From assembly GCA_951394405.1 (NCBI GenBank), contig OX596338.1, forward strand, positions 2,294,001 through 2,358,000: a stretch of DNA of 64,000 bases, in the 5' to 3' direction. The notes beneath the pieces are model-generated. The model ran no database searches. It was not told the DNA's origin and worked only from the letters and a program-made list of their open reading frames with translations. Below are positions 46,505 to 58,800 of the stretch, in pieces. The translations under genes were made by a program, and so were the position numbers. Every line of letters begins with the position of its first letter. The stretch's first letter is position 1. The stretch comes from Coprinellus micaceus (lineage: Eukaryota; Basidiomycota; Agaricomycetes; Agaricales; Psathyrellaceae).

Positions 46505-48324
46505 ATGCTGGGACTTCTCGTCCTCTTACTTGGACTGCTTCCAATCCACCTCGTCCTGGGCCAAGTCCCACAAGAACTCTTCTCTCCCCTCATCCCCCAG
46601 AAAGTCTTCGCGGCCTACAGGGCCTCACCTAACCTCCAATGGCCACAGTACACGGATAGCGCCGGGAGGTGGTTATACTTCCCCCCTCGCACTTGGACCT
46701 CAGGCTTCTTCCCCGCCACTCTATACGAGCTCAACAAACGAAGGAGCATCTGCGGTGCAACGGATGCGAACCAACTCGGGATCGCTGACTGGCTTGCTCT
46801 GGGGAGGTCCAATAGCCGTGGTCTCCCTCTCGACGCAGGCGGCGTAGGCCACGATGTCGGGTTCATCAGCTTCCCCTTCGTAGAAGAATTGGCGATGTGC
46901 GTCTAGTCTCCTTCATCCTTCGCTTCATCTTCTTCTTCCCATTTCATCACCGCTTCCCACTTCTTTATCCCTCACCGGCTCGATTTCGAGTTCGCCTCGG
47001 GACACCCGACGTTGCTCAGCGGCCTCCCGGGGCGCTTCGGGCTCATGTGAGCAGACCAGGCGCCAGAACATGATGATTAACCTCGGGATAATTCCTAGAA
47101 ATCCGTCCAACCAGACTGCCAGGAGTTCGATTAACAGCTTGGCAACGGCGCTTGCGAACCGCTTCGATGCTCGGGTGGGATGTACGCGAAGCTGGGACGC
47201 TTCGGATCCCACAGACTTTCAGGTGCGTATGGCACCGTGTTTTCTGACGTTGCTTAGGAAGGATCGTCCTAATGCGACTTGCTTTGGTTTCCAGGTTATT
47301 ATTGACAACATGATGAACCTCGAGCTTTTGTTCGTCTCGGCAAACTTGACTGGCAACCAGAGGTTGAAGGACATTGCTATTACCCATGCGAAGACCACTA
47401 TGAACAATCATATCAGGCCGGACGGTGGGTAACTTCATCTATCCTTTTGTGGTGTCTCCTTTGCCCGCTCGTACTGACCTCGCTGTTCGTAGGTTCCTCA
47501 TGGCACGTCGTGCATTACAACCAGACCAATGGTCGAGTTATCCGCAAGCGTACCGCACAGGGTTATTCCGACAACAGTACGTGGTCCCGTGGACAAGCTT
47601 GGGGCATTTACGGCTTTGCAAACAGTGAGTCTACGTTACCGTCTTAATCGTGATCCACTCCCGCATTGGAACAAGCTTCTTCTTTTCCCTTCCCAGTCGC
47701 CTTCAGAAGACTTCTTACTCACTCCGCCTCTCTTTTAGTGTTCCGATTGACCGGCGATGCTGATTTTTTGCGGACTTCTCAACGCATGGCACGGTGGTTT
47801 GTAAATAACCTTCCGCAAGACGGTATCGTCCCGTGGTCAGTTCACCGCGCCACCTACCAAGTTGTTAATTGCTTGACCTCTGCACAGGGACTTCAATGCG
47901 CCGCTGAACCCGGCCCCGCGTCCAGCTGATTCGTCCGCTGCAACCTTGGTCTCCAATGCCTTGCTCCTTTTGTCCTCCCTAGAGCCCGACCCAACCCTCA
48001 AGAGGGAATGGGCCGATGCTGCGATCCGGGTACGCCTTCACTCCAGGCTAGATGATAGTCTGTTGCTCACCTCCCTTCGATGCAGATCTTGCAGCAGATT
48101 ACGCGCCTGGCCTGGAGACCCCAGTGGCAGAGCCTCCTATCAAATGGCACGGTAAACAAACCCGCGAATAATCAATTGACGGGAATCGTCTACGGTAAGA
48201 TGCTTGCCTGCTCGCCACTGCTGGAATGCTAAACTTTCCCTCTCTAGGCGATTATTATTACATCAAAGTCGCGAACGACCTGGTCTTGAACAACGTCGTC
48301 ACCTGCGAAGGCAAGTGGACCTGA
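46505..48324 (+). CDS. secreted GH88 unsaturated glucuronyl hydrolase
   Basis: GH88 enzymes remove unsaturated uronic acids from oligosaccharides left by polysaccharide lyases. Eight exons (46505-46896, 47099-47222, 47295-47424, 47493-47624, 47739-47835, 47888-48029, 48086-48194, 48248-48324) give 400 residues. A signal peptide (about 1-20) precedes the alpha/alpha barrel: TWTSGFFPATLYELNKR, GHDVGFISFPFVEELA, SWDASDPTDFQVIIDNMMNL (with the conserved Asp), SSWHVVHYNQTNG, RTAQGYSDNSTWSRGQAWGI and WDFNAPLNPAPRPADSSAA. The end is GDYYYIKVANDLVL. The first intron, 202 nt, is unusually long for this region; a short exon inside it cannot be excluded. The enzyme would complement lyases acting on pectin or glucuronan. 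Confidence 0.92.
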
Positions 48325-48602
48325 GGAAGGGGTGCGGTGAGATGGGTACCCGAGCCAAGGCAGATCCGGAGCCGCGAGATTTTAGCGCTCGTGTCACGGC
48401 TGACGAGCGTTGCGTCACAACTGCTGTGGAGGTTCGCATCTAGCCTTCTTTCGTCATTCACAATCAATTGGGATTCCGAGTGAAAGCAAAAGGACGCTTC
48501 GATAGCGCAAGAAATGCAATAGAAATAAGTACATTGTCGTGGTCTTCTGGTTCGTTAAGGTTACGTCGTCTCCAAAGTCTAGATGGGGTTCGGCAAGGGA
48601 AT

Positions 48603-49224
48603 CTAAGCCAAGTTGAGACGGAACATATCGTTCAGCCTGCGTGAAGGGCAGATGTGAGATGCACGTTTGCGGATCATATTTCGGGGGAAGCGTTGCATAC
48701 ACATAGTAGGTGGAACCCTCGGGGACGAGCTGGAAGACCTGGTTGTAGGGCAAGTGGTTCTCGCCACCGTCAACCTGTGGGTTGGGAAGACGCGCTCGAT
48801 CAGCACACGAGTGGGCGCATGAGAATGGATTTACCGCGCACCTGGAGGAAACCGCAGACATGCACGAGAATCTTTCCGTCTGATGAGGGTTGCACATCCA
48901 TTGAAGAGACCTGGTGGACGACCTTCTGGAAGCTCAAGCTCTATACTGGGGTAAGCACGAGGAAATGCTAGTGGAATGTCGGAACGACGCGACATACAGT
49001 CAGTTTCTCAATGATAGCTTGCGTGCCCTGGAAGGGTTGACCCTCGAAGGTGAGCATTGAGAAGTCGCGCTGGTAGATCGACGAATAATCAGTGCCGATC
49101 TCTCCACAAGTGCCCGGGACGGTCAACGCACGTAGAGGGGCGCGAGCTGGCTGCGATCGCTGTCGAACTTCTCATAGTAGAATTTGGCGAACTGCTGTCC
49201 AACGGAGGCGAAATCCTGGGACAT
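48603..49224 (-). CDS. NTF2: nuclear transport factor 2
   Basis: NTF2 carries Ran-GDP back into the nucleus. Five exons (49132-49224, 48998-49069, 48842-48940, 48701-48774, 48603-48636) give 123 residues, the normal size. Motifs are FASVGQQFAKFYYEKFDSDR, LAPLYRDFSMLTFEGQPFQG, ALPSSD-like positions as QPSSDGKILVHVCGFLQ, NQVFQLVPEGSTYYV and the end NDMFRLNLA. All introns (57-67 nt) keep phase. It starts 229 bp from the divergent gene at 49454, so the two probably share a promoter. Confidence 0.95.
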
Positions 49225-49453
49225 GGTGGGGTGTATTTGGTGGACGAGGGAACGAGGAGGAGAGGGTCGATGGGACGGAAGCTTGGTCGAGTTCAAGTGT
49301 GCAAGGGCAACTTTATCCACACGATGCACGTGACAGCCATCACGATGCGTGCCATCACTGCGATGCTGGCCTCGCGACAAAGCCAATTAAGTTTGGATGG
49401 ACACGTCTCTCCCATCCAAACTCTATTCCTCGTCCCTTTAATATCGACCGTGC

Positions 49454-50990
49454 ATGGCCCACTTCTCCGAGAAGATTCAGACTCGGCCACCCATTGCGCG
49501 CAAGTCCTCTGCGAACAACCTGCTCTCCAAGTTCAACACCTCCAACTCGGCCTCCAGCTCCTCGATTCCTGCTGCACTCGCCCTGGGATCCGGTGCTGTC
49601 AGTATAGCCCAGGGAAACACCATATCGTTTACAACTGCTGGAAGCGGGGGAACTCCTACATCGGCGGTACCAATGGCAAGAGAGTTTGACGCGCAGTCGT
49701 TGCATTCAGATAATGTCGGATCGTCGCTCGGTGGGGCAGTCAGTCCCCAGATTGGACAGGGCATGTCCATAGAGATATTGAGGGAACTGGTGCAGAAGAG
49801 GATTCTGACGCTGACATACATTCGAAATATCCATGAGGGGTGCGTGAAGAGCGATATTGCCCCCTTGACAACTGCTGATGGATCTCTAGGCAGGGACATT
49901 GGTTTCATACTATTCAGATTTCAAAGAATGAACTGTCGCTGGCGTTTAACAACAATGACATGAAGAAGCGGTTAGTTACTAGCACCGCTTTGGAAACTAC
50001 GTACTCATATCGCTTTCAGGACGCTGCGTTTTGCAGTTCTGGGAATGTCTTTAGCCAGTCTATTGGATATACATCAGCCTCAAGACCTACTGCGCGGTCT
50101 TCTAAACACGATTACGGAGTACGACCAATCTAAGGAAGAGGGCGAGAAGTCGAAGATGGTGCGTTACGCATTACACAGTATGCTGCCACTGCTAAAAGCA
50201 CCCCCTTCCCCTATAGCGACTGTTCAGGTCCAGGGGTTTGAGGCGAGGGACTGCGACAGGAATACCAGAGTTCTCTGGATCTTTCTCGGAAGGAGACACC
50301 TCATACTTATTCACACCGCACATCGTGAGCGATACAACTTTACTCGTTAAACAACGCCGTCTGACGTTATGTGGACAGCCCTTTTCCCTGGATTACCACG
50401 AGACCCTCATGTCCCTCGTCGACGTTATCTCTGAAGTGTACAACAAAATCTCTAAGCTCCTCGGGCCGTCCCCCTTCCATCCATCCCACCATATGATGGG
50501 CCCTCTAGGTCTGCTCACACCACTGCCAGGCGTATCATATCTGTTCCCAGCAGACAGCTCAATACCACACTCCCAAAACCAACATCCGAACGCCAGCGTT
50601 AGCAGTGACCAGGATAATCCTGGAAGTCTATGGAGCATTGCGAATGCGAGCTTAAATGCGTCCGGGATTGCAGGCCCATCGGCCTCTATGATGTTTGGGA
50701 ATGCCCTTGGGAGTCCTCCGGTGTCTAATTGGACGCCAAATCTGGGCGATACTGTGCTGAAGATAGATGGCAAGCTCAAGGTACGCGTCGCATTCTGCCA
50801 ACTTTGCTACTGACCTTGTTGACGCGACCCGGGACAGAAAATCACGACCATGTTATTGAAAGACCTCGACGAGTTGGCGAGGAATGGGATCAAAGACGAG
50901 TTATCATCTCTGGAGCCCTTGCTAACGAACAGGCTCCCGGAAGGGTCGCAACTGGCACCTCTAACGCAATTCCAGTTTGACGCGATCTAG
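49454..50990 (+). CDS. conserved-looking protein of unknown function, 5 exons
   Basis: Five exons (49454-49839, 49890-49970, 50020-50158, 50271-50780, 50838-50990) give 422 residues. The N-terminal ~95 residues are Ser-rich. A helical part follows (MSIEILRELVQKRILTLTYI, WFHTIQISKNELSLAFNNND, RFAVLGMSLASLLDIHQPQD), then FSGSFSEGDTSYLFTPHIV and LLVKQRRLTLCGQPFSLDYH. The end is a helix (TTMLLKDLDELARNGIKDEL). I do not recognise a named domain. The 112-nt intron 3 acceptor was chosen because it restores the frame. No signal or membrane segment is seen, so it is probably cytoplasmic or nuclear. The head-to-head arrangement with NTF2 suggests constitutive expression. Confidence 0.75.
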
Positions 50991-51646
50991 CACCTGAAGA
51001 GAGGTCAGTACCAGCAGCGGTACTATCTGGTGAGCGCTGCCACACTCCGAAGTGGAGCATACACGCCAGGAAGGACGGGTTGTGGCAACCCCCATGTTCA
51101 GAGAGGCGAGGAGACGACGGGCTTCAGGGGTAGATGCGTCAGGCCCGGTAGATTGTCCCTGGACCTACCGCGACGTAGGAGTATTGCCCCTCGCACTAAA
51201 CTGCACCTGGCTGTTTCAGGCGTTCCGTCCATTGACTTTGTGCATTTCTATCTTACGGTTGCATTGTACGTAATATAGGTTACGAATTGGTGTATCATGT
51301 CATGGCACGGGAAGCTAGCCATCTGGTACAAGCACAACGGGGGCTCGCACGCGGGCGTGTTTACATGGCGCACTCATTGGCCCGGCATCAACTGGAGATG
51401 CTTAACCTAGACGATGCGACTTCACCGCAAGGGGTAGTCGTGGATATTTGAGCCAGTTGATTAGAAACGTCAGCCCTTGCAGAAGAGCGACTAAGTAATG
51501 GGGAATATCCGTACCATGACCAGAGCCAATATCTGGGATAGCCCCTGTCCACGATTTGATGATCAGATGCGCTTGTTTTGGCAACCGGCGGCAGAGGGGC
51601 GTTGGGTGTGAACCTTGTCTGAAAAACTGTGCAGCTTGCCGGAACG
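50991..51646. other. spacer before the H15 gene
   Basis: No gene is recognised. An upstream exon of the H15 gene could lie here, since an acceptor-like CTGTGCAG occurs at 51625-51632, but the ATG at 51647 suffices. Confidence 0.4.
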
Positions 51647-54244
51647 ATGCAGGTCGCTGGCAGCGCATATGCTGCCTCTCAACCACTATACCCCTACCCG
51701 AACCACTACCATCACCATCACCACCCTATCCCAGGTCTGTATCACCCTCAATTCAAAATCCATGCCGAATTCAAAGTTGATTCCCTCCCGCTCGCTCCAG
51801 TCGCCCATGATCACGAACTCAAGCGCCAGTACCTCACGCTGCTGCCGCCCCAGCAGATAATCGAAATATGTCTGACGTTTGACGTCCATGTCCCACCATA
51901 TGTAAAGGCCTCGATATGGCCAATAGACATCAACGCTGCCATTGCGGGGTTGAGAAAACAATCGGCCGCGTCGTCCTCATCCACACAATCCCAAGATGCA
52001 GAAGGCCCAACGAAAAGCTCGTCCAAGACGAGGCAGGAGGATTCGGGGGGTGGAGGAAGTGGCGCAGGGGCGGTAATGGGCTCGCTCACAGCGGCATCCC
52101 GAGAGCCAACACCAGCCGCAGATCACGACTTGGCAAAGTCAAAGGAGAGTGTCGATGAACCGAGACCACCAGATAAGGACGTTGCGACGGAGGACGGTGC
52201 GGAAGAGTCCAGCGATACTTCGGCTAGTGTATCCTCTGCAGCGTCGACTGCCGAGGCACCCTTGACGACTGAGACGGAAACAGCCTCAACGGGTACGGCG
52301 TCTTCAGCGTCCACGTCGACACCTACCCCCGCTACGGGTGAAACGCCTGCACCAGGAGCATCTGCCACTGCCGCAACTCCATCGGCAGCCACCCCTGCTG
52401 TGCTACCTGTAGCCCAGCCCGTCCCGGTTGCATATCCGCATCAACCATACGGTTATCCCTATGCACCTTATTACCCTCCACCTCCGCCCGGCTATCCTTA
52501 CCCCCACCACCAATACCCTTACCCTCACCAGCATCAACATGCCTACCCTCCACCACCTCCCCCAACCGCTATGCCTCCTGTGCCTCCACCCCCTGCACCC
52601 CCGATGGCGATGATGCAGGAAGGCCAATCCGCGGACGATCTACCAAGCTATGAGGAGATGATCGTCGAAGCCTTGATCGACAGTAACGATCCTGAAGGCT
52701 GCGCTCCAAAGGATTTGTTTACCTGGATGGCTGCACGTTACCCTGTTCAGTCAAACTTTAGACCATCCGCGAGCCAGGCGCTGCAAAAAGCGTATAAGCG
52801 CGGAAGGCTGGAAAAGAGCAGCAATAACAAATATAGGTTGAATTCTGCTTGGGAAGGAGGAAACGTAAGTATCGTTGCCCTGGGGCCTTAAGGGCAGCGT
52901 TAACAACATTTTCTATAGACTTCTCGACGAACGACGCGTCGGCCTCAGACTCATACGCATACATTGGCCTCCAATAACCCTCCACCCTCCTCTCCCTTCA
53001 CGAATACGCCCCTTGTTCATCACCACCAGAAGCAACAAAATCAAGCTCATCAGCAGCACCATTCGCCTTACCCCTACGCATCATATCCCTATCCTCAAGG
53101 TGCATACCCCGGCTACGCCCAGCAACCTTCAGCCGCAACGACAACTACTGCAGCTTCCCAGGCAACAGCCCAACCCGCTCCCGCCCCGGCTGCAGCTCCC
53201 AAATCACCAGACACCGGCCCAGTCCAGGACAAAGACGCCAACGATGCGTACGAAGCAGCCCAGAACATCCTCAAAGCCATTAACTTCGGCAGCCTTCTCC
53301 AGCTCCCCGCCGAGGAGACCCAGGAAGGCGCTGCAGCCAGAGGGATTGTATCGGCCAAACCCAGTCAGGGACATACTGGCACCGCTGGATATCAACAACC
53401 GAACGCAGCTGCCCCATCTCAGACCTTGTTAGCTGCCCTCAATGGAGCCCAATCCGCTCTTCCCCCTCCAGTACCGGTCCCATCTAATGCTGGTATTCAG
53501 CCGTCAAAACCGCGGGCCGATCTGCAGGCGCAACTGGCGCTATTGGCGGCCCAGTTGGCGGAGCTCGCCAGGGTGGATGAGTCCCCCTCTACTATGAAAC
53601 CTACCGCAGAGGTATCTGGGGCCCCTCAGCCAACCCAGGCGCCTATTCAAACCCAGCCCACGCAGGCGGTCTCTCCAGTCATCCGACCATACGAAGCACA
53701 GCCGCAACAACAGCCGCAACGGCACCAGTACTTTCAGCAGCCAGCAGCTGCTCTAGTAGCCCAGCAACCGATGTACAATTCCCCTTACCCGTACCCCCAC
53801 CTACAGCAGCGATTTCAGATCCAGTCGCAAGCACCGCCGCCCGCTCAGGTTCAGACCACAGCACAAGCCCCTGTGCTCGACAACAGCGCACCCATGGCTT
53901 CACTACTCCCTCCGGCACCACCCCCACCTGCTGCCCCTGTCCCCGAGCTGGGGTCTCAACCGCACACACAGTGGTCCCCTTCGCTGATGCAGGTAATCCA
54001 TTCTCAGACCACATCCGAACAGGTTCATCAGCAACCGACCGAAGCTGCTCAACAGGGTCAAGAAGGCGCTCCTGCAGCCCCGCCACCCCCGGCGACAGAG
54101 CACGCCAACACGAACGAGAATGGTGATACTCATGGACGGCAGGTCGCCTCAGATGGGCTTGCACCCTTGGAATTCATGGATACTGGGCTGGATGCTGAAT
54201 ACGATAGCGACGACGACGACGACGACATGGAAGAAGTTGTCTGA
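51647..54244 (+). CDS. linker-histone H15-domain protein, large and disordered
   Basis: Two exons (51647-52864, 52919-54244) give 847 residues. The only folded region is a winged-helix H15 domain at about 335-410: DDLPSYEEMIVEALIDSNDP, KDLFTWMAARYP, SASQALQKAYKRGRLEKSS and KYRLN. It is followed by a basic TSRRTTRRPQ stretch across the intron. The flanks are low-complexity: His/Tyr-rich at the start, Ser/Thr/Ala-rich, PYPHQ repeats, a long Gln/Pro/Ala half and an acidic end with six Asp. It is far larger than a canonical H1 (about 200-250 residues). The H15 fold binds nucleosomal DNA. A chromatin or transcription role is inferred; the low-complexity arms suggest condensate or co-activator behaviour. 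Confidence 0.88.
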
Positions 54245-54516
54245 CCACGTTCTCGTGATATCTATGCTATTCCACACCCTTTCTGGACTAGTCTATTGTA
54301 CACATTAATCGGGTTGTACAGTTGCCGTATTCATTTGTTGTTTTCGTTGCTTTCTTTCACGTTCGTCGTTTGTAGGGCTTCGTGTTACCATCCTCTTTTA
54401 CGTTCTCCTCGCCGGTTTCTACCCACTGTGTACCTAAAGCTCGTATGCGTGCTGGTTATCATAATCTTCGTCCCATTAGATTTTATCGTATCCCTCTTCC
54501 CTGCGAGTTGCTCACC

Positions 54517-55436
54517 TTACGCAAAAGGCCCTGCGCCGTCATCACTGACCTGTCGATAAGCGGGCACCTGGCCAGCTTCCGTCGGCACCACCCTCGCAGC
54601 TACGTTGAAGTTTTGCCTCAACCTAGTGTTGCTCTGGAGGTTGGTCAATAGAGCGTGGATATTTGTATGATTCTCCTGAGCGAAGAACTCGCCCCGCTCT
54701 TTCTCGAACTCGGCGTGGGCGGGGTCGAGGACCATCAAGAGCATCGTGAGCGGAGAGATACCCGCCTTGTCCAGTATAGCCATGGCGGCATGAATCGCGT
54801 CCGTTTTGGCGTTTCCGGCAGTATGGACTCTATTTATGAGGAGAGGGTCGATAGGAGGCTCCATCTTGGCCTGTGTCTGAGCTGCGAATTGCATAGCTTG
54901 GAGCGGGCCGGGAGAGGGGATGAAGGAGGAGGACAGAGACGTGTAGGATGAGATCGAGCTCATCGAGTGTCTGAGATTGGTCGAATTAGCTTGCATATAG
55001 CCTACGTTCAGTTGGTGTATGCGCACCCTTCTTGAAAGTCGCTGGTACTCGACCCGCCAGGAAGCAGTCCCCATGAGACTGATCCATTCTGCTCACAGCT
55101 ACCGCCCCGCCCAGCATAATTTCCGCTTAATCTCCCTTTCTTCTGTCCAGCGGGGCCCTCAACGGGGAAGGTGACTAAGTTGTCGCTGTACGAAAGCTTC
55201 CTCTTGGTCCTGGTTCTGGTTGGGGCCGCGATGGGAGGCTCAGAGGACTTCTTCTTGAATTCCGCGTAGACTTGGCCCGAAGGAGCGCCGCCGGTACTGA
55301 CGCTGCGCTTCGAGCTCTGAACAGTGTGCCTAAAATTCAGGGGAGGAAGGGTCATGCCGGGCGGGGAAGGGCCTGTAAAGACGTGCGACAGTTTGGGGTC
55401 ATAGTAGACGGCGTAGAGAATCTTGTTGTCTTCCAT
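54517..55436 (-). CDS. unrecognised protein with helical C-terminal domain
   Basis: Two exons (55027-55436, 54517-54970) joined by a 56-nt intron with a CTAAT branch motif give 287 residues. The start chosen is ATG 55436 (MEDNKILYAVYYDPKLSHVF); the frame is open for 40 codons upstream but without another ATG. The first half is basic and Ser-rich with a possible nuclear signal (RTRTKRKLSYS). The second half is helical: DPLLINRVHTAGNAKTDAIH, AAMAILDKAGISPLTMLLM, LDPAHAEFEKERGEFFAQEN and a C-terminal RQNFNVAARVV. No family is recognised. It is divergent from the dioxygenase gene 193 bp away. Confidence 0.65.
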
Positions 55437-55629
55437 GGGTGTACTTGTCGCAATTGGCGGGAGGGAAGAGACCTGTGTGAGAACTCTCGCGGCAGCACGC
55501 GTCGTGGGCGCTTGGTGGGCGCTTGTCCTTTGTGAAGGGTTAGGGTTTGCATGCAATCAATGATCGCCGATGGAGGGGTTGCTTGCGACTTCACCACCAC
55601 CACGACTGACTACCTCTTGCCCTCCCATT

Positions 55630-56598
55630 ATGGCGCCAAGAGGGAAAACCAAAGGAGACAAGAAGGCTGCCGCTGCGTCAACAACAACCCCCACAACGAA
55701 GCCATCGCTCACCGTTAGTTTCCCAACGCTTTCTGAGAAGGTCGAGTTGGAGTCGACTGTCATAATGGAGGACCAGATCCTCATTATTGATGTGAGAGTT
55801 GGATGCCTGTAATGTCATGTATGGCGCGTTCAAGGGCTATTGGAACCAGGACTTCTTCTCCCCGCAAGAGTGCAAAGAATACGTCAAGTTCATCGACAAC
55901 CTTCCGCTCGAACCGACCCCACCACCAAAGAAGAACGAGGCCACCAGGGTAAATCGTAGGTACACGCGGCACCCTGGCTATCTGATGCTTACTAGCAATC
56001 AACCAACAGACCGCTTCTCTATAACATCGCTCCATTTCTCCCAGAAACTCCACTCGCTTCTTACCCCCCACCTTCCGTCATTTCCGTACCCTTCTTCCGT
56101 ACACCCGAAGCGTCGTGCCCCACTGCCTGAAGGGACGCCTCGACACCCACACTCGTTCAACTCGAATATTCGTGTGTACAAGTATACCGAGGGTCAATAT
56201 TTCGGGTGCGTTGGTTTGCGCTTTCAGTCTTTCTAACACCGACGGCAACACTGGTAGACCGCATTACGACGATTCCGTAAAGGATGCCCTCACAGGAGAC
56301 ACGTCTGAATGGACACTGTTAGTTTATCTCACGGGGGAGGAGGATGGGGTCCAGGGAGGAGAGGTCAGGCGTTTTCATGGTCTTATAGTCTCATATGCGA
56401 CCCGTGCTGACTCGAGTACATCAGACCGTCTTTCATCAAGACCAGAGGGGCAAGCCTCGTGAGACGATTACGCCTCCTTTGAAGCGGGGGTCTGCTCTGC
56501 TACACCGGCACGGCTTTGAATGTATGCTGCACGAAGGATCACCGGTTCTCAAAGGGACAAAATATGTTCTGAGATCTGACTTGATGTTCACAAGGTAA
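55630..56598 (+). CDS. prolyl-4-hydroxylase-type 2-oxoglutarate/Fe(II) dioxygenase
   Basis: Five exons (55630-55791, 55835-55955, 56010-56205, 56258-56363, 56425-56598) give 252 residues. A Lys/Ala/Thr-rich leader is followed by QDFFSPQECKEYVKFIDNLP, then NIRVYKYTEGQYFGPHYDDS with the His-X-Asp iron ligands (joined over an intron), SEWTLLVYLTGEEDGVQGGE, and the distal His and 2OG-binding basic residue in CMLHEGSPVLKGTKYVLRSD. No signal peptide is seen, so it is probably an intracellular hydroxylase of proteins or small molecules; the substrate is unknown. The first intron, 43 nt, is the shortest in the window. The C-terminus is complete. Confidence 0.9.
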
Positions 56599-56804
56599 TT
56601 CATTGACGCCTTATCCTATTCTCCTTGTTGGTTCAATCAAAGGGCTGGAAAATGGAACATCGAATACGATGGTTGGAAGTGCTGCTTGGCATACGGCATA
56701 GGTAGTACATATAGTTGGGGATAATGCAGGATGAGTTTAGCGAGGGGAGGCACTCTCCAGCCAGAGTATAGAGAGGCGATTGGGATTGGACAATATAGAC
56801 GAGT

Positions 56805-58800
56805 TTAACGATACTGTGGAGCAAGAGACACATACTCATTCCCGTCACGAAGCACAATCCCAGCGTCAGCAGCAGCCTCCATATACCTCTTGAACGGTTT
56901 GTTTGCGTCACCAAATCCAGCCTGACCATATAGGCTGGGATGCTGCTTCTTCAGATGTATGCCCAAATCGCTGCGGTAGATGGTGCTTTGACCCTGTCCG
57001 TGGAATGCCTTCATACAGTCGATGAGAGGCTTGAAGTGAGATGCTACAGGCGTTGGTCCAGGAGCAGGAGGAACAACAGGGGGTAGGGCTGACGAGAGTG
57101 AGGATCGGCCTACCGACACGGGCGCGGGACTTGCAGGCTTGAAGGTGGGCGCCGTGGCTTTCAGGGCGCCGACCTGCGGGGGAATGAACTTGGGCGCGGT
57201 TGAGCTTGGAAGGTTAATGTTAGGCTTCGAGAAGAATGAAGTCATTGGTGCCTGTGCTTGCGCCACTGGGTTAGGTGTCGATCGAGTCTGGGGAGCGAAT
57301 GCACCAAACGAGAACGTGGAGGGCGTGGTCTTGCCGCTGGTCGCTCCGTTCCACGATGAGGTCGAACCTGACGTATTCGGTGGGGAGATGGGTAGATTTA
57401 GACGGTGATTCGGCGGGACACTCTTTGTCCTTCCAGGGGACGGAGGAGGAGGAGGGAAGAATGAAGGCAAGGTCGGCTTCACGGGTGACGGGTGCTTGAG
57501 ATCTGGAATTGCGGGGGTTACTTGGAGACCCTTCTGCGCGAGAGCTGCCATGGTTTGGGGGAGAGGGCTTGGACCAACGGCCCTCACGGTAGAAGTAGAA
57601 CTCGCAACTTTCTCAATACCCAGAGGTGGGGGGAGCGTGGGGGATTGAGGTCCAGTGGAGCGTAAGGAGTTAGAGGCATTGGCCGCCTTCAAGTCGGGGA
57701 GCGGGAAACGGTTTCGTGAAACAGGTGACGACGGGGTCGTCGGGACTACGTAAAAGTCGGCACGCCTGTTGAAGGAGGTCGTTCCAGAGTGAGAACTGGA
57801 TTCAGTGCCGTGGTACGGGTCGATATTCGTAGCCTTGTCATTCCCCCGGTTGTGTGGCGGAGTGATCGAGACATAGTCCAAATCGCCCTCATCCTCGACG
57901 TGAGCTTTGGGTGTTCGGAAGACTTGAGCGGCTCCAGACTTCGTTGAGGACGAAGATGAGGATGAAGTGCGAGACTGGGATCTAATGGACATCACCCCAG
58001 GAGAGACGGCTGATGACTTTCTTGGTGATCCAGCAGGCGGCTTTAGAGCACTGAAGTCATTCAATGATCGATTCGTGGACGTCGTCGGCAAGATGTTGAT
58101 AGGCTCAGCGAGGGGCTCTCCATTGAACGAGAACTGGGATGGCGGTACGACGACCGTAGGGCGACGTGCCCGGCCATTGACACGGGGAGGTTCCCCGTTG
58201 AATGACAACGGAGTGGTATGATCGTGGAGTACAGACTTGTCAAATTCACCCTCAGGTTGGAACTGCGAGAGACTGGGATGGCTGTTGGGTGGGCTGAGAA
58301 TGTAGGCACGGTATCCTCTAAGCCTAATGAGGGATACGCCGTAACAGATATCGGGGTCGGCGGTGATCACAAGGATGGAATGGTTGGAGGAGGCGTCTAA
58401 GCATTGAACAAACGTGTCCGCTGCAAGGCCGTGTGTCAGCGCGATAGTAATCGGAAATACTGTGGAGCTCGGATCACCTATGATCATCTTCGAGGCCGCC
58501 CCCACTCGACCCTGCGACGCGGTATCGACTAGGGTTACACCTGCACACTGAACCTGGGAGCGGAAGCTCGGTGACGGTCCGTTGTGGCCCTCGAGATCTG
58601 CATAGAGCTTGAAGGTTGTGACGAGGCCCAAAGTCTCCGTGAAGCTTCTGATGGCCCTCACAATCTGGAAGCCGGATAAGCCAGGGACCGGTCTGGCAGA
58701 GGCTGGTGATACCTCACGATTCAGCTTAGAAATGCGATGGCTGGAGGGCAATGCACTCACCATCCCAGAAAACAGAAATGGCTTGGCGTTGCTCGGCCAT
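56805..58800 (-). CDS. NYN-domain protein with C-terminal LOTUS/OST-HTH-like domain
   Basis: Three exons (58761-58800, 58478-58702, 56805-58420) give 626 residues. The N-terminal NYN (PIN-like RNase) domain begins AISVFWDASARPVP. It continues with GFQIVRAIRSFTETLG, KLYADLEG, AASKMIIADTFVQCLDASSN and ILVITADPDICYGVSLIRLR. A 57-nt intron, readable in frame, interrupts the domain and its removal restores the KMII-AD match. The middle ~350 residues are Ser/Pro-rich and disordered. The end (KPLIDCMKAFHGQGQSTIYR, KKQHPSLYGQAGFGDANKPF, MEAAADAGIVLRDGNEYVSL) resembles an OST-HTH/LOTUS RNA-binding winged helix. An RNA-processing or silencing role is inferred. The first domain Asp (VFWD) and the TADPD Asp are present. 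Confidence 0.85.

Noticed and set aside
56364..56424. In-frame extension of the dioxygenase exon
   Set aside because: The GTCAGG...ATCAG segment is an intron; removing it joins VQGGE to TVFHQDQRG, as expected for the jelly-roll core.
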